DNA of 64,000 nt from Ecdyonurus torrentis (Eukaryota; Arthropoda; Insecta; Ephemeroptera; Heptageniidae), in contig OX439132.1 of NCBI GenBank assembly GCA_949318235.1, positions 6,592,034 to 6,656,033 of the forward strand, written 5' to 3'. The position numbers and the translations under genes were made by a program. Below the pieces are notes generated by a model. That model was not told where the DNA came from. It saw nothing but the letters and a program-made list of their open reading frames with translations, and did not search any database. Positions 42,501-56,360 of the stretch are shown here, piece by piece. Each line of letters starts with the position of its first letter. Within the stretch, counting starts at the first letter, position 1.

Positions 42501-45500
42501 TCTTATTTGCATATTTATTTGTTTACAAGCTTTGAAATAAAATATATTATTGTATTCTGTACAGTATATTATCAAATATATGACTGCAGATAAAAGTAAA
42601 GGTTTTCCCTTATGTTCATATGCATGACGATTCTCTGATTGACGTCACAATACTGTTATCTGATTTCAATTTAATTTAACTTTGTACATTGCAAGCAGAC
42701 TTGATAAATATAATATGTGATATGAGTTCAACATTGAATAAATTAAAAATATTTTATTTTTGGATAATAGTTACGAGAAATATCCATTTTATTTAAAAAT
42801 ATTAATTTAACTTGATTTTAATTTATAAATAATCGCAACCGTGAAATAAATAACTTATTGATATTTTTTTAATTATACTGTACATGCAAATTGTTAATAT
42901 AACAAAGGTTATGAAATTTCAATAATTAAATACCATAGATCGCGGTTCTTTAAAGTCAAACTCTAAACTACATAACTTTGGGCCAACTTGGTCCAATCAT
43001 TCCATGGAATTAAAATGCAACCATCAACCATTTTTGTACTTTTTTTACTGTTGTGATTGCTTATACTCGTAATATTTACGAAAAAAAAAAAGACTTCATT
43101 TATTTATAGTTTTAAATTTTTCCCCCTTTAAAAAAAAAGTAAATTGAGAAATTCAATACTTTATATAGATTATACAATTTATAACATGTGTGTATTATTA
43201 TGATATATTATACTGTATATTTATATTATGCTTGACGCCAAAAATGAAATAAAAAACAGCAAGAAAAGTAAATTAAAGTTTATTTCCTCATCGTACTTAA
43301 TTTCAATGCTAATCGTTTGCTTAATAATTTTAACTTATGATGCTAAATTGATTAATTAATTATTGACAAATGAAAAAACAAATATATACTATACTAATAA
43401 TAATGAATATTTTAAATTCATGATCTGCAAGTTAGAAATTAATTTCTGCAAATGGTTTATCATTACAATGATTTGACAAAAAAATGCAAAAGAACTGAAC
43501 ATGCTGGAGTAATTCAAGAGTGATAATTATTACTTTTAAGGTTAAAGATGATGATCAGAGAGAAAAAAATAAACAGTAAACGTGATTAATAAAGAAGAAA
43601 ACAAAAATAAAATTAAAAAAAAAAGTTATTTTTTGTTTTTTTGTTTTGTTTTGTAGATTCTATTCAATGAGTTAAATAAAACCAAACTTTATAAAAGGAT
43701 GAAATAATCTATAAGAGCTATTATAATTAATTGAAAATTAACTTACTGTTTGAAGTCTACAATTTGCGCACTGCAGTTGATTTTGAGTGGCTGCTGAGGT
43801 GTGTTATCAAGACTCGGGATTTTGTTGCCTCTGTAACCGTAATTTTATTCAATACATCATGCAACTCATGCGTGGTTATCAAACATATTTTCCTGTAATC
43901 TGTGGTGCTTTTTTTTCCAGTTCAAGTGTGTATTACGTGAGATAAAGAACTGAGATTGTGCTTTTTTTTTTTTTTAACAATATAAGCTGTTCCAAATCTG
44001 TCGATCGTAATTATGTATACATGTTAATGAGATTTTTTTTTTTTTGCCAAAGAAGAGAGATAACTACAAAATTAAATATTAAACCTTATCAACTTAATAT
44101 ATAAAAATTAAAAATACATTATTCTTATAGTAATGTTTATCGCTTTAAAGTGAATTTTTAAGTGTTTATGATGCGACTATAATAATATGATAAAAATAGA
44201 CTTTTGTATAATAAATATATACTTAATTATATAAATGTATTCGTGTACAATAAATTACAAAAAAATATATTGAAATACAAAAGCTACTTGCACATAAAAA
44301 AATACCAATAATTAAATGAAACAACGAGAAGGGGAGAGAGAGAGAGAGATTTACAGTATATAATACACATTTTTTACATTTTTTATATAAGTTACAATTA
44401 ATTTACTTACGTAACATGTGGAATGGAAGACATAGTTTCCGCACTTGGATGATTTCGTCGTCCAAGTCGTCTTGCAATATTTTCTTCCGAATAAGGATTA
44501 TTAGCAATCGGCATTGCTTGTTGCCATTTTAAGTGTTCACGTTCTGCGATTGTACCTGTTAAATTATATAAAATAAGTTAACTTATCAATGATTAAATTA
44601 TATAATCCAAGGTAAACTCAAAATAAATATATAACTTTTACTAACCAGGACGAGGTGGTCTGGAAGTAGGGTCATCTTCTGGACTATCAGAACGAGTTTC
44701 CGCTTCTCCGGAGTCCATAATCTCGTTCTTTGGTTCATTGGACGTTCTGTCACGAACAGGTTGCGCAGTAACTTGTTCAACAGTTTGCGCAGTGGTATGC
44801 TCTTGTTGCGTTGACGTGTTGTCTTGCGAAGAACTCTCATATGAGGTCTCTAGTATTTTTAGGGATTGATTTTCATCTGTGGTTGAGCTCATTCGACCCG
44901 CCTCTTGCAAACTAGAAAGACTGCGTTGTCCTATGGATGCAAAATCTTCTAAATATTCTCCTTCTTGTTGGTCGAATTCACTTTCTGTACCTATGATTTA
45001 AAAATAAATTTTAACGATATGTAAAAATTATTATTATGTTATAAAGACTTACTATTGTTATTGCTTCCAATACCAGACGAAGGTCCTAAAATAAGAGTAG
45101 CGCCCACCTCTTGGTTCGTAGCTTCAATGAGATCTTCAGGATTGCTTTCACCAAGTAATTTCCCAAGTGCATACTCGCCGTGCAGTCGAGTGGAATCTAG
45201 CGAGTCTTCTGGCTCACTCGAACCATCCTCCCTGACAAGAAAACGTTTTTTATTACCATCATTCCATTTAACTTTTTTTTTCTTCCTATATGATGCAACC
45301 AAAATTTTTTTTCATCCATATTTTAATTTTTACAGTTTATATGAATAAATGAAAGCTTCAATTTTTTTTTTTACAGCAATCAAAACCTATTTAATGACAT
45401 TTAAATTTTCATTGAATATTTACAGTCTTTTTTTTTTATCCATAATATTTTATTACCTTTATTTATGTGTCGTTATTGTGATATTAAAAAACTTATTAAC

Positions 45501-48500
45501 TGTCTCCATAATCATATTTTTTTAATGTGTTTTAATAAAACTATATTTTGTTAAATACCTGCTCATGTAGCTCTCGTAATCGGAGAGATCTGATGACAAC
45601 TGATCTGCATCCATGTCTCCAACTTTGGCACGTACGTGACTATCTTCGGCTCGAGGATTTGGCACCAACATTGGAACACGGGTGTCTTCAAGTTGCTAAA
45701 GTATGAAATTAAAAAAGCATTTTTTAAAACATAAATAAAAATACAGACATATGATTTGTTAACTGATTCACAAGCAAATAATAATAATAAAATTTAAAAA
45801 AAAAGTTAGTAATTAGCAAATTAAGATTTATCTTCCATTTTTTGCTTCATTATTATTGTGTTATTCTAACCTATATTCAGATTTCAGATTAATGGTAAAT
45901 TGGTCCTTCTCTGCATTATTATATCATTGAAAATTGTCTGTATCAGTATATTATAAAGACAAAGTAAATAATATCAATGTGTTTATGTACAGTGTACACA
46001 AAAGAAAAAAACTTATAGTATGTTTACCTTTGGTTGAGGTCTTGCAGGCGCGAGGCGCAATCTACGTCGTTGGAAGAGCCAGTTCTCCTCCCAGGATGCA
46101 GAGGAAAGTGAGGAGTGGTGCGAGTCACCGTTCACCAGGTACAATGTGGTGCGAGCGGTCTCTTCCAGCAATGACTCTTGCACCGAACCTGCATGAGTAT
46201 TTTAATTATATATTTATTAGACATGGATATAGTTAAAAGTAAAATTTCACTTTACAATCATGTTACACTACATTAATTCATTCTGTAAAAGTTTAATCTG
46301 AAATTATATTTGTGATCTAAAATGAGTAATTTTGCTTACACTTAATCTCTGATAAATTATTTCAATAGGGTATTACGTTATTTTCAATATATGAAAACAA
46401 GTAATAAAAGTAATAAAAATTACTATAACAATAAAAAACTGGTAATTTAGAAATTGTGTAAAAAATTAATTGATGTAATCTAGAACTTGAATGTTCACAT
46501 AACAAATGACCCATAGAATGGATAAATACACGTTTGTGATTTACACACATGGAAATTTTTAAGTTATGTAATTTATGCTTAATTTATGTCATTAAAGTAG
46601 TCATTAAAGTATAAATAATGCTAAATTATAACATTAATTAATAATTGGGCTGTACAACATAATATTTATGCTTTCTAATAGCTTATCATAGTTATGCATA
46701 GATTATGCTGTACTGAACAAATTGTGCTGAAAATGAGCTAGCATGATTGCCAAGTATTTATTTTTGTCCGTACAGATTTTATTACCAATTTCTAATGCCA
46801 CCTTATTTCTATGTAAGCAATAAATATGTTTTTATTTCTTAATTTTATTACTTTTTTTTTTTTTTTTTTTGTCAATCCATACTCTACCTTCAATAATATC
46901 AGCTCCCAGTTCTGGAAATGGCACTCGATGACTATATTTTAATCCTGAAAGAAATCTCTGCATATCAGATGAAATTCCCGTACGTCCTGCTTTTCTCTTC
47001 GCTCTTGTCCTACGTTGCGTATCTGTCCTTCGAGCTGCTCCCGTCCTTCGTCCAGTATCCTCCACATCTTCCTCAGGTGAAGTATTCTCAGGTGAACCAA
47101 GGTAACTGTCTTCATCTTCAGACAGACGTCGCCTCGTTTCCTGCATACCAAAGTATTCAATTATTTTACTGCATGGTGAGAATAGTATAATCAATATCGG
47201 AAAACAATACAGTAATTTTAAATTACTCATGCATATAAAATTTTTCACATCGTCCTATAAGTAGTGCAATATTTTGCTTTATTGATGTGAAAAACTTTTT
47301 ATATATAATACAATTAAATATAAAACTTATTTATTTATATATATAAAAACACATAATATGTAACATTGTTCATTAACAGTTTCATTCATTAATAATTTCT
47401 GTGAATCTATTCTTAGAACTTGATGTGAGAATGAGTTTATCTTTTTATTGATATATATATATATATTCAATAAATAATTATTATTATAAAAATTATTATT
47501 GTATAATATGCAGTAATAATTTTTTTATAATCATAAATTTTTTTATACTTAAATTAAAAATCAATTAAATAAAGTTTAAAATTGAAACTTACCGTAATAG
47601 TAACCGTCTCCATATCTATCTGTTTCTCTTTTTCTTCTGGATCAGTCTCATAATCATCTACTCCTATTTGATAGCAAGCTATAAAGTTAACACACATATT
47701 ATACATATGATATAATATAAAATGTAACACAATATGCAATATAACTGAACGTCATCAAGCAAACAAACAAATTAATATCCCGCCCTGCTCTCATGATATT
47801 TGCTTTACACTTACAGATAAACGTTCCCGTGCTCTTGAGAGGTTGTGAACCCTCCTCCTCCTCCTCGACTCCCTCTCTGTCTACGTGATGCTCATGATGG
47901 GTGCTAGTGGGGGTTCTTATGTGTTCTTCCATCAGTATACATTGTGAACTCTCAACCATCTATCAAATAACATACAAATGTTGTCGTAATTTTGTTTAAA
48001 TTTTGACACATATATATTTAAAAATTATATAATTTTACTAAGCAAAAAAAAAAAAATAAATAAAAAAAAAAATAATAATAATTAAGCAAAATATATTTAT
48101 ACTGTATAGCACATTTAAATAAGCCATATTTATTTAATTTAAAAAAGTTTTTAAGAGAAAAGCTATGTAATAAAATCATCAAGCGTCATATGTAAAGATA
48201 AGGGCATGGTAATGTACTACAACAAAATTTAAATTAACAATATTTATAATAGACCTTAATTATCCAAGACAGCTATGAAGAATAAGTATAGAAATAGAAT
48301 TAGGTTCACAAGAAAATGTTCAAATTAACAATCATCACTATTATTGCAGATATATAATATTATTATTTACCTTATTGATTATTGCGGTAGCTAAAAGGTC
48401 CTCGTAAGATCTTCGACTGAAATCGAGCGCCGCTGACGTCACAGCAATTTCGTCCTCATCATCCTGTATACCAAGAAACAAGATATTCAATAAATTGGAT

Positions 48501-51500
48501 AGAAAAATATTTTGATATATAGAATTTTGTATAATGTATTAAAAATTCCCCAATAGAATCAAATCAAGGGATATCGGAAATGACAAACACACAAGTTGTT
48601 ATAAGTTCTACACTTTCGTTTGGGTATAATAAAAACATTTAGATTGCACCGCTGTGTATGTAAATATGAAAATGAGATGCAGGTAGACGTAGACGTGTAT
48701 GTATAATATAAGGAAAGTGAGTCCTTATGGTCGTGTTTGGCGCCAACGAAACAATAAAAGAAACTTGACCCGAGTGACCTTGTCATCGCACCGCTGAACT
48801 TCATTTTTTTTTTCTTTTCTTTCTTTCAAAAAAGTCGGAGTGTCATGCAAACGAGGGTCAAAGTTCACGTGCACTTGACGTGCATTCTAGATGCACTTCC
48901 ATATGTGGTTTTTAATTACGTTTGTAATGTAATTCAATACACTAGTAATGTTTTTGTTTAAGCTGTTGTTCGAGTTGCTGTTGTCAATAAAAAGTTATTT
49001 GTTCAATAAAAAAAAAACGTACTACAAAAATTAATAATAAATAACGTCTGATCAAGATTTAATATGTTACCAACGTGAGATATCACGTGGGTGTTACTTT
49101 TAATTATTGTAACTGTCACCAAAATAAATTATTGTGACTTACATTTGAGCACATATCCATCTCTAAGAGAGGCAGTTGCATGGCTTCATGACGCAACTCA
49201 ACAATCTGTCGCTTCAGCAGAACGTGAAGCTCACTGGGGGACTCACCACTTGATATTTTGTTAGCTGGAAAATCTGAAACAAAAATGGAAAAATATGAAA
49301 TAAATAAATAAGTTAATAAGTGAATAAATAAATAGCTTCAGATTTAAAATAGTTCATTTTCCAATCTCCTACAGTAAAAAGCAGCAATACAACATTCTGT
49401 ACTTAATTATTTGTTTCTTAATAAACCATTGTATAAAACAAGAAATATCAGTTACTTAAATTCCAATATTTTTTTTCAGTGTAATTCATAAGTGTAACAA
49501 CGTGGAACCAAAACATCGGACATCATTTCATGCACATGGAACTTACGGATATTGAAGCGTTGATTAAATTACTTTAACATTATATTGTTAAATATATTCC
49601 TCACTCACTCACCTGTTAATGCAAGTTGTAGTGACTGAGAAAGGCGGCTCAAGGTGTCCTGTATTCTCGGATGATACTGCGAACACAGAGTCGCATCTGC
49701 AAAATAACAACAATAGCTTTCAAATCTCACAAAAAAAAAAAAAAAAAAAAAAACTATTTTTTGTTTGTAATAATGATGAGCAGAATAGATTGGATTTTCA
49801 GTAGACACGCATAGCGAATCAATTTATTTGAAACACGCAATAAAAAAAGTGAGATATTACGTTATACGATACGCTAATGATGTTTTTTTATATTATATAA
49901 TTTAATGAACTTTTTTTAAAATTTTATTACATCATCAAATGCATATTATAAATATTATTCACTACATAAAATTGCATTGCACATCATTATAATAAATACA
50001 CCACATCGTATTAAAGTAATTGAATGATAAATTGCATGTGAAATTAAATTTTGTTATCTATTAATACTTGAATTGAAGTATACCGTACATGTTATAATAA
50101 AAGAAAGTTAAAAGTTAAACTTTTACAATTATTGTATTTGTATGAAGAAACCTAAAATATTCTCAAAATTTCATAATCAATTTTTTCTCAATTTTGTACT
50201 GATTACTGTATGTCTGGGAACTTTTTAGTGAAAGAAACCAAATTTTTTTCTTCTTCTTATGAATAACTAAATGTAATTTAATTTCTTAGAAAGAACTTTT
50301 ACACCGCTATACTATTCATTTAGTAATAATAATAATGAAAAGAAAAAAAAAAGAAGTAATAATGAATGAAAAATAAAGTAGACTAATTACATCTTTAAAT
50401 TTACTTCCTCATAGACTTTTGCTTCTAAAGATAATTTTACTATAATAATTATTTAAACCTCTGTGAGTTATTAGGTGGCCACTATTTTTTTTGGGGGGGG
50501 GGGGAGGGGGTATGTTTATCCGTACCGATAACGGAATTGCCATGTAAAAAGAACCCATTCTAAAACATTTCAACGATAAAGCTGAAATAAAAATGTACTA
50601 AAAGCCTCCTTATGCATCTTAAATTTTTGATAGTAATAGTAATTGATATTACAATAGTATATTTATTCATACTTACATTGAGGGTGATTCGAAAGAGGTT
50701 CCACTGTGACGTCATCAACAGATCCAGATACGAGATTTTCAGTTAGTCTTTCGATGAATTCTCTTACTTCCATATTTACGTCTAACGCTGAAATGATAAT
50801 AATAATAATCATTGCATTGCATAATAAAAATCAATGACTCAGCGGAAAGAGGTGTAGTTTTTTTTTTTTTTTTAACTGATTTGATTTAAATTATTTCAAA
50901 ACCAGAGATGATAGTAAAATTATTCTTTTAATTCATAACCTTGAATATTGAGATACTATTAAAGTGGTTTCTAAATTTAAACATTTCTTTATTGATTAAG
51001 TTTAGAAAGTTATTTTATAGGAAATAATAATGTTATTCATAAACCCTGTTTGTTTGTTTTGTGCTCCGGAACACAACAAAATGACTATCTCCTGTACGTA
51101 TTTTACATAGAGGATTGCGTAATTTTTTGATGCAAGGTAACAGGTTTATGAACAACCTATATGTTTAGATTATGATATGAATATGGGGTCTCAATTAACA
51201 TTTAAATCATTGATTGGTATTCTTAAGACACATCAAATACATTTCATAGACAATACAAATATTGATACACGTAAAGCATTAAAAGTCATTTTAGTTTTAT
51301 TTAACGTATTATTTAAGATCTAGTAACATATCCTGTTCCAAGGATGAAAAATTTTCAATAATTTGACTGCATGCATGGTTTCCTTTAAAGTATTGAATTC
51401 GCATGAAATACAAGACGGTGTCGACGAGCCATAACAATGTGCATTTTGTAAAATAAAATACATCAGGATTTTGTTCTATTATTGAGAGCGTCTTCTGAAC

Positions 51501-53567
51501 TATTGCTAACACAACTTTAACTTTTGTGTTATTTTAAGATTAACTCGTGGAGAAGAGTAAAAAGGCGTGTAAATGAGAATGCGCTATAAAAACAATACAA
51601 TTTATATACTTTTTACTTAACAATGGTATATAAAAAGGATTCATTACAGTTAAGGTTTAAGAAATGTTTATGCATTCTTTTAAAACAATAAGAACTTTGA
51701 TAAACGGGAGAGGGGGTGGAGTTTGCGATACAAATTTGTGACAGTACGTAATGAATGAACTACAATGATAAAAAAAAATACTCACAACTATCACTTGAAG
51801 AAGAAGGCGAAGGTGTAACTTCATGAAACTTTGTCCTCAACTCTCGATAGAACCACTCACCACTCGGACATGTAAGTTCCCTGTAACATTTCATCGATTC
51901 AATAAATCACACTCACTCAAATTATACCCAGAGGTTATATGCTTCACTGATCATAACTCAATCTTTCACATTATACAGTAGTTATTTTGTTACTGTTTAC
52001 AATTCTTCACTTATAAAACCTTCAAAACTAAAAACCACAAAAGCTATAAGTAACCACGAGTTTTAAAATTTAAAAATCTTCTATTATTTTTTTAAAAATT
52101 AAAATAAAAAACTTTACATTGAACATTCTTATTGACTGTAAACTTTTTGCAAACTTTCTTCAAAAAAATCACAAAATTCAAGTAAATTCTGTGTAAGCAG
52201 CCATGCAAAAATATTTTTTTATATTATGATTTTTATCTTCATGTTAACACAATTTAAGTATGGATAATTTATTAATTTAGAAAATACAATTATGTAAAAA
52301 TAAAATATTTTACGATGAAAAGAAATAAATTTCCAATACTGTAGTTTTCAAACCGGAAGTAACATGATAAAATTTCGAATAAACTTACTTTGTGATGTAT
52401 ATAGCATAGCAATGAGTATACTTGCACAATAGCTATATTATAATGTATATTATACATTGCATGGTTAAACAAGCGAACAACTTTATTATACTCTAAAAAC
52501 ATCTTTTGTTTCATCCACGATGTATACTCATAAAAAGTATATTATGTTAAATTTAAAAATATATCTTAGCAACCTTTTTTTTTTATGCTATAGTTAATTT
52601 ATCCGGTATAAGTAAATTAAGACAAAAGAGAAGTTTTATGCTAATGATTTTACATAGTAATTATTGTTATTCTTAATAATTGAAAATAAATTTTAGAAAA
52701 GAAAGTATGAATTTCACCTTAAATTTTACGGTAGATGTATACATAAGATATCTTGAATTACTTTCAATAATGGTTTAAACTTCATGGCCTAACTGTCTAG
52801 ACTATTCATCAATCAGAATTATTTTATACATAGAAAATATGTCATCAATATAATGTTTATCAAATTATTGTTAAGGAGATCCTGGACTTAAAATAATAAT
52901 AAATCCTCTCAGTAAGAAATGTTGAGATGAAACTTCAGACATTATTTTTTTTAACCCTTCTGTACCCTTACAAACTGGGGGAAAACTACTACAGTTAGGA
53001 AGGCAACCCCTCTACAATTTCCATTGTAGACCTGGATTTCATGACGGTCTTGAATTTATATGTGGCTTATTACTTTACAGTTCTTTTTACCCCAGTTTGT
53101 GAGGATACAGAAGAGCTGAGGGATTTAAAAGGTGTAATAGGTAATTTTTATGTCTTTAATTTAATGTTGTTAGACCAGGATCCTTTTCAATTATACAATT
53201 TTAAGTACAGTTGGGTCACATAAATTAAAATCATTAATTCTTTTAGCAACATCCGTTTTCCTGTTCTTCCCTACATGTCCTGTGACACGAGCTGCATATA
53301 TATTGAAGTACTCACCGGTGTTGGAAACACGTGCCACAAAGTCTGATACGTGCTGAGGGTCGCACCACACGACTGCATGCTCTACACACAAGGGCACCAC
53401 AAAGTGCACAACGAAGACCCCGAGCGCCCGGCCCCCGCATTCTCCCTCCTTGTAGTGCTGATTTTGCACTTGGAGTATGCGGGGGTTCGGACGCTCCTTC
53501 ACATGGGCACGGTGAGATAGAGACCCCCGTGCCCGAGTCGCTTGCTCGAACTCGACGACGAAGCTTA
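39525..53567 (-). CDS. Slac2/MyRIP-like Rab effector with FYVE-type zinc finger (5' incomplete)
   Basis: Exons (-): 53316-53567, 51786-51880, 50677-50787, 49613-49696, 49143-49273, 48371-48463, 47815-47959, 47593-47678, 46888-47140, 46028-46188, 45559-45695, 45053-45231, 44646-44990, 44411-44555, 43747-43830, 42177-42231, 40179-40451, 39868-39960, 39525-39728. All introns are GT-AG and all phases agree (about 974 aa from the first full codon found). The first exon encodes a zinc finger (CALC, CRAC, CGTC at about 53-80), then CPSGEWFYRELRTKF, as in the Rab27-binding region of melanophilin/MyRIP (SLEWFY). Downstream are a helical part (RIQDTLSRLSQSLQL), acidic and Ser-rich segments, DMDADQLSSDLSDYE (weakly like a MyRIP segment), TIAEREHLKWQQAMP and a basic C-terminus. 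Usually the first CxxC pair and a Rab-binding helix precede this; the helix is not seen and only CPC could supply the pair. The gene is certain; the family is a motif-level inference. Confidence 0.75.
41506..41700 (-). CDS. Alternative terminal exon of the Slac2-like gene
   Basis: Follows the exon at 42177-42231 in phase 0 through a good acceptor (TTTGGCAG|GGC) and encodes 64 residues (WRLQVAPDEVAQVTESF to RIDLTKYY) ending in a stop at 41506-41508. No in-frame donor is present before the stop, so using it gives a shorter protein (about 849 aa from the first full codon found) than splicing from 42177 directly to 40451, which is also phase 0. The two 3' ends are therefore mutually exclusive. 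Confidence 0.65.
   Translation of the reverse strand, partial: GGGQGWRLQVAPDEVAQVTESFLQPLSSLRRTSSLRESRVIPRAEPYFTGSLRVRSRIDLTKYY
46560..46745. repeat. AT-rich interspersed repeat, family R1 (inverted copy)
   Basis: The right end reads GAGCTAGCAT, the reverse complement of the start of the copies at 1 and 1541, and the interior carries TTTATGCT and GCATAA words in inverted order. It lies in an intron of the Slac2-like gene. Confidence 0.55.
52872..53190. repeat. Imperfect palindrome in the intron after the zinc-finger exon
   Basis: CTGTACCCTTACAAACTGGGG near 52969 pairs with CCCCAGTTTGTGAGGATACAG near 53092; further out TAAATCCTCTCAG pairs with CTGAGGGATTTA and GATCCTGGACTTAA with the GACCAGGATC words near 53172. 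It spans about 320 bp with more divergence than the palindromes in Adk, so it is probably an older insertion. A small plus-strand open frame over it is not a gene. Confidence 0.65.
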
Positions 53568-56017
53568 CTGAAATCAGAAATTATATTTATGTTATATTTG
53601 TATGTCATATCAACCTTTGTATAGATAGGGGTAGTTTAAGGACTTCGTGCTGCAATAATCTGCATAATATATTATACCTTTATCATATCATTATCAAAAA
53701 GTTTAGTCTCAAATACGGTGTCATGCTGTACAATGGAAATACAGTATTCAGGGAAAAAATAAATTATCCTTTTTTTTTTTTTATTTTTTTTTTTACTTTT
53801 AGCTTGGTACTTATTTTTTATTTACAATATCAAAATCTTGCGCTAAACTAGACAAGTTATTCTTTTAGATTATAATTGTTTATTTAATGCCAAATTTGAT
53901 TTGAATTTATTGATTTATTAAAAACTATCCATTCAAAGTGCATAAACATGAATAATTATACTTTATTTTTATTATTATTTGTATTACTTCAAATAGGAGA
54001 AGCTGCCTTTCTTCTTTATTGTTATTGTAATTATTAAAAGATTAATAAAGAAAAGAGATATTTTACAATTTAAATATTTAGTAATTAATCTATTCACTGA
54101 TGATTCTTTTTACTTGTTTTATTATAATGGTTTAGTTAATAATTTATGTAAATTAATCATAAATTTAAATGTTACAAAAAATATTTAGTTCAACCTTGAA
54201 AATGAAATATATACTCTATATTTGAAACAATGTGGGTTTATCATTAAAATGCATTTGTATACGATATTTTTAAGGTTATTTTGCACATAAATATTAATTA
54301 CAATGTATAATATATGAATCAACTTTTTATAAGCTGCTTAAAAATAAATATTTATCACGTTACGTACGAACATTTATTTACGATTTCAAATTAATCAGAA
54401 CGTGAGTAATGCGTGTGTAAAACAAAAACAATTTCATTTTTATCATGTTTTTATTGAAACTTTACTCTAAATATTAATTATTTATTTTGTACGTGATAAT
54501 GAGGTACCTCAATTTGCACGGATTAAAATAATAATAAAAAAAAAAATTAAAACAAAAAAGAAAATACGTATTTTTTTCTTTTTTAGTTTGTAAACATAAA
54601 AAATTTTGAGCTTATAAGTTTTAAAAACTCCACTTTTGGACACATGGTTTTCAACTTACATAATACATTTTTAATTAGGGTTAGTCCTGATTTTTAATAA
54701 TAATAATTAACATCTCACTTGTCAGTTAAACCCAACTGATTTTAAGTACATTCACATTCACTTATAATTTTTATTGTATTACAATTCAAGTATGAGTTAA
54801 ATCTTTACCATTTCAAATTTTTTCACTTAAATTTGCGTCTGAAATTTACAAATTAAATACCCGACAAAAAGCTTTGCATGTTTGCATTTTTTAATGTTTA
54901 AAAATTGTGTGTTATTTCACAATAGGACTGATAAAATGCTTATAAAAATTCATATATATATTTTTAAAATACAAAATTGAGCACATTCCCATCCACGATT
55001 ATTGTAATACAGTATTTTATATCAGTAACGAATTAATTAAACAAAATTAAAACCCATTATTTGACTCACAGCCACTAACCCCTTCTCTTAATAAAGAAAA
55101 CTCTCTAAATAAAATTAACTAAAGGAATTCACAATTTACACAGTGATCTTGAAAAATCAATCACACATATATTTATTTTTCTTCAGGTACACTTCTCCTG
55201 AATAAATCTGACCGCAGCATTCATGTCTCCAAATGCTAAATAATATGTATATGGGGATACTTTATCGCGACCGGTCAGATTTATTCGAAAGGAGTGTACC
55301 TATGATATAAAAATGTTATTGTAATGCATTGTATGAAAATACCATGTAGTTATATGAAGCATAACGTCAGTTTAAGTCTCCATATGAATGCATTACAATA
55401 CCTTATCAGCAATAAAGGTTAACAATAATTTATACCACTCATGTGTCTATACGTTTGTCCTTGGCTCAATTTACCTAAATTATATTCGTCGATGTAAAAC
55501 TTATAGGTTTGGTGATAAAATGCATACAAACCAACGATACTAAACTCTTTCTCTCTCTCTCTCTCTGAGCAATAAAATTTAAATATAAAATTAATGAATA
55601 ATTAAACGTAATAATTGTTAATAATTAAAACCAGGTTAACAAGTAACTGATCAGCTGCCTTACAATAAAGAATTATTTAGAGAAAGGATGTATAAAATAT
55701 TGACTTTGCGCTCCAATCAACTAATATTATTAAAGTATGACCCGGTATAAAAACGCAGTTATTAAAGATCATTTCATTACATCATTCAATTAGAGTCTCA
55801 TAACAATTGAACTCAATTCTTCATATTGTACTGTGAGAATTGATTATCATTAATAATGTTATTTTTGTTTCATAATATTAAATATTATATATAGGACAAG
55901 GCAAAAATAATAAAGTAAATAAGAAACATAATTTATAAACAAGCGCATAATTTTTTAAACAAAAAAAAATAATAATAATAATAAATAAACAGCGAACATC
56001 TAGTTTTCCTTATAAGC

Positions 56018-56360
56018 TTAAAGAAATATACCAGAGAAAAACATAAGCATTTATATCACAAAACACTTGATGGGATTTACATAAATAACATTAGTTTGTC
56101 TCAAAACCCAACAGTAACCCCATAGCAGTGATCAGAAAATTAAATTTATGTAACCTGCACAACATTTTCAAGCTAATTTTTGCATGTTTCTGACGTCATA
56201 AACATTAATTTTTACGCAAATTGCATACTTTATAGTTTTTTCACGCTCTCTCGTGGGGCTACATTAACATTCTGGTAAAAATTGTCATCAGTTTTGAAGA
56301 TACCATTTTGTGTTTATCCACTAAAAAGCAAATGTTGTTTTATGTGGTCTATGGCTTTAA
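56018..56360. mobile_element. MITE family M1, copy 2 (TTAA-bounded)
   Basis: Same element as 7008-7366: TTAAAGAAATATACCAGAGA at the left, internal words GATGGGATTTACATAAATAA and CCCAACAGTA in the same order, and GTGGTCTATGGCTTTAA at the right. Its terminal repeats have more differences than copy 1. Confidence 0.75.

Noticed and set aside
45039..45302. 87-codon open frame starting MVASYRKKKKVKW
   Set aside because: Only 45053-45231 is exon; the ATG and lysine-rich start lie before the acceptor at 45232, in the intron.
46832..47248. 138-codon open frame with its own start and a C-terminal lysine run
   Set aside because: Only 46888-47140 is coding; both ends run into introns past consensus splice sites.
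48559..48804. 81-codon minus-strand open frame between Slac2-like exons
   Set aside because: Not needed for frame (49143 joins 48463 in phase 0), lacks good splice sites and has no recognisable similarity.
52290..52514. 74-codon minus-strand open frame
   Set aside because: Intronic, AT-rich, no similarity and no matching splice sites.
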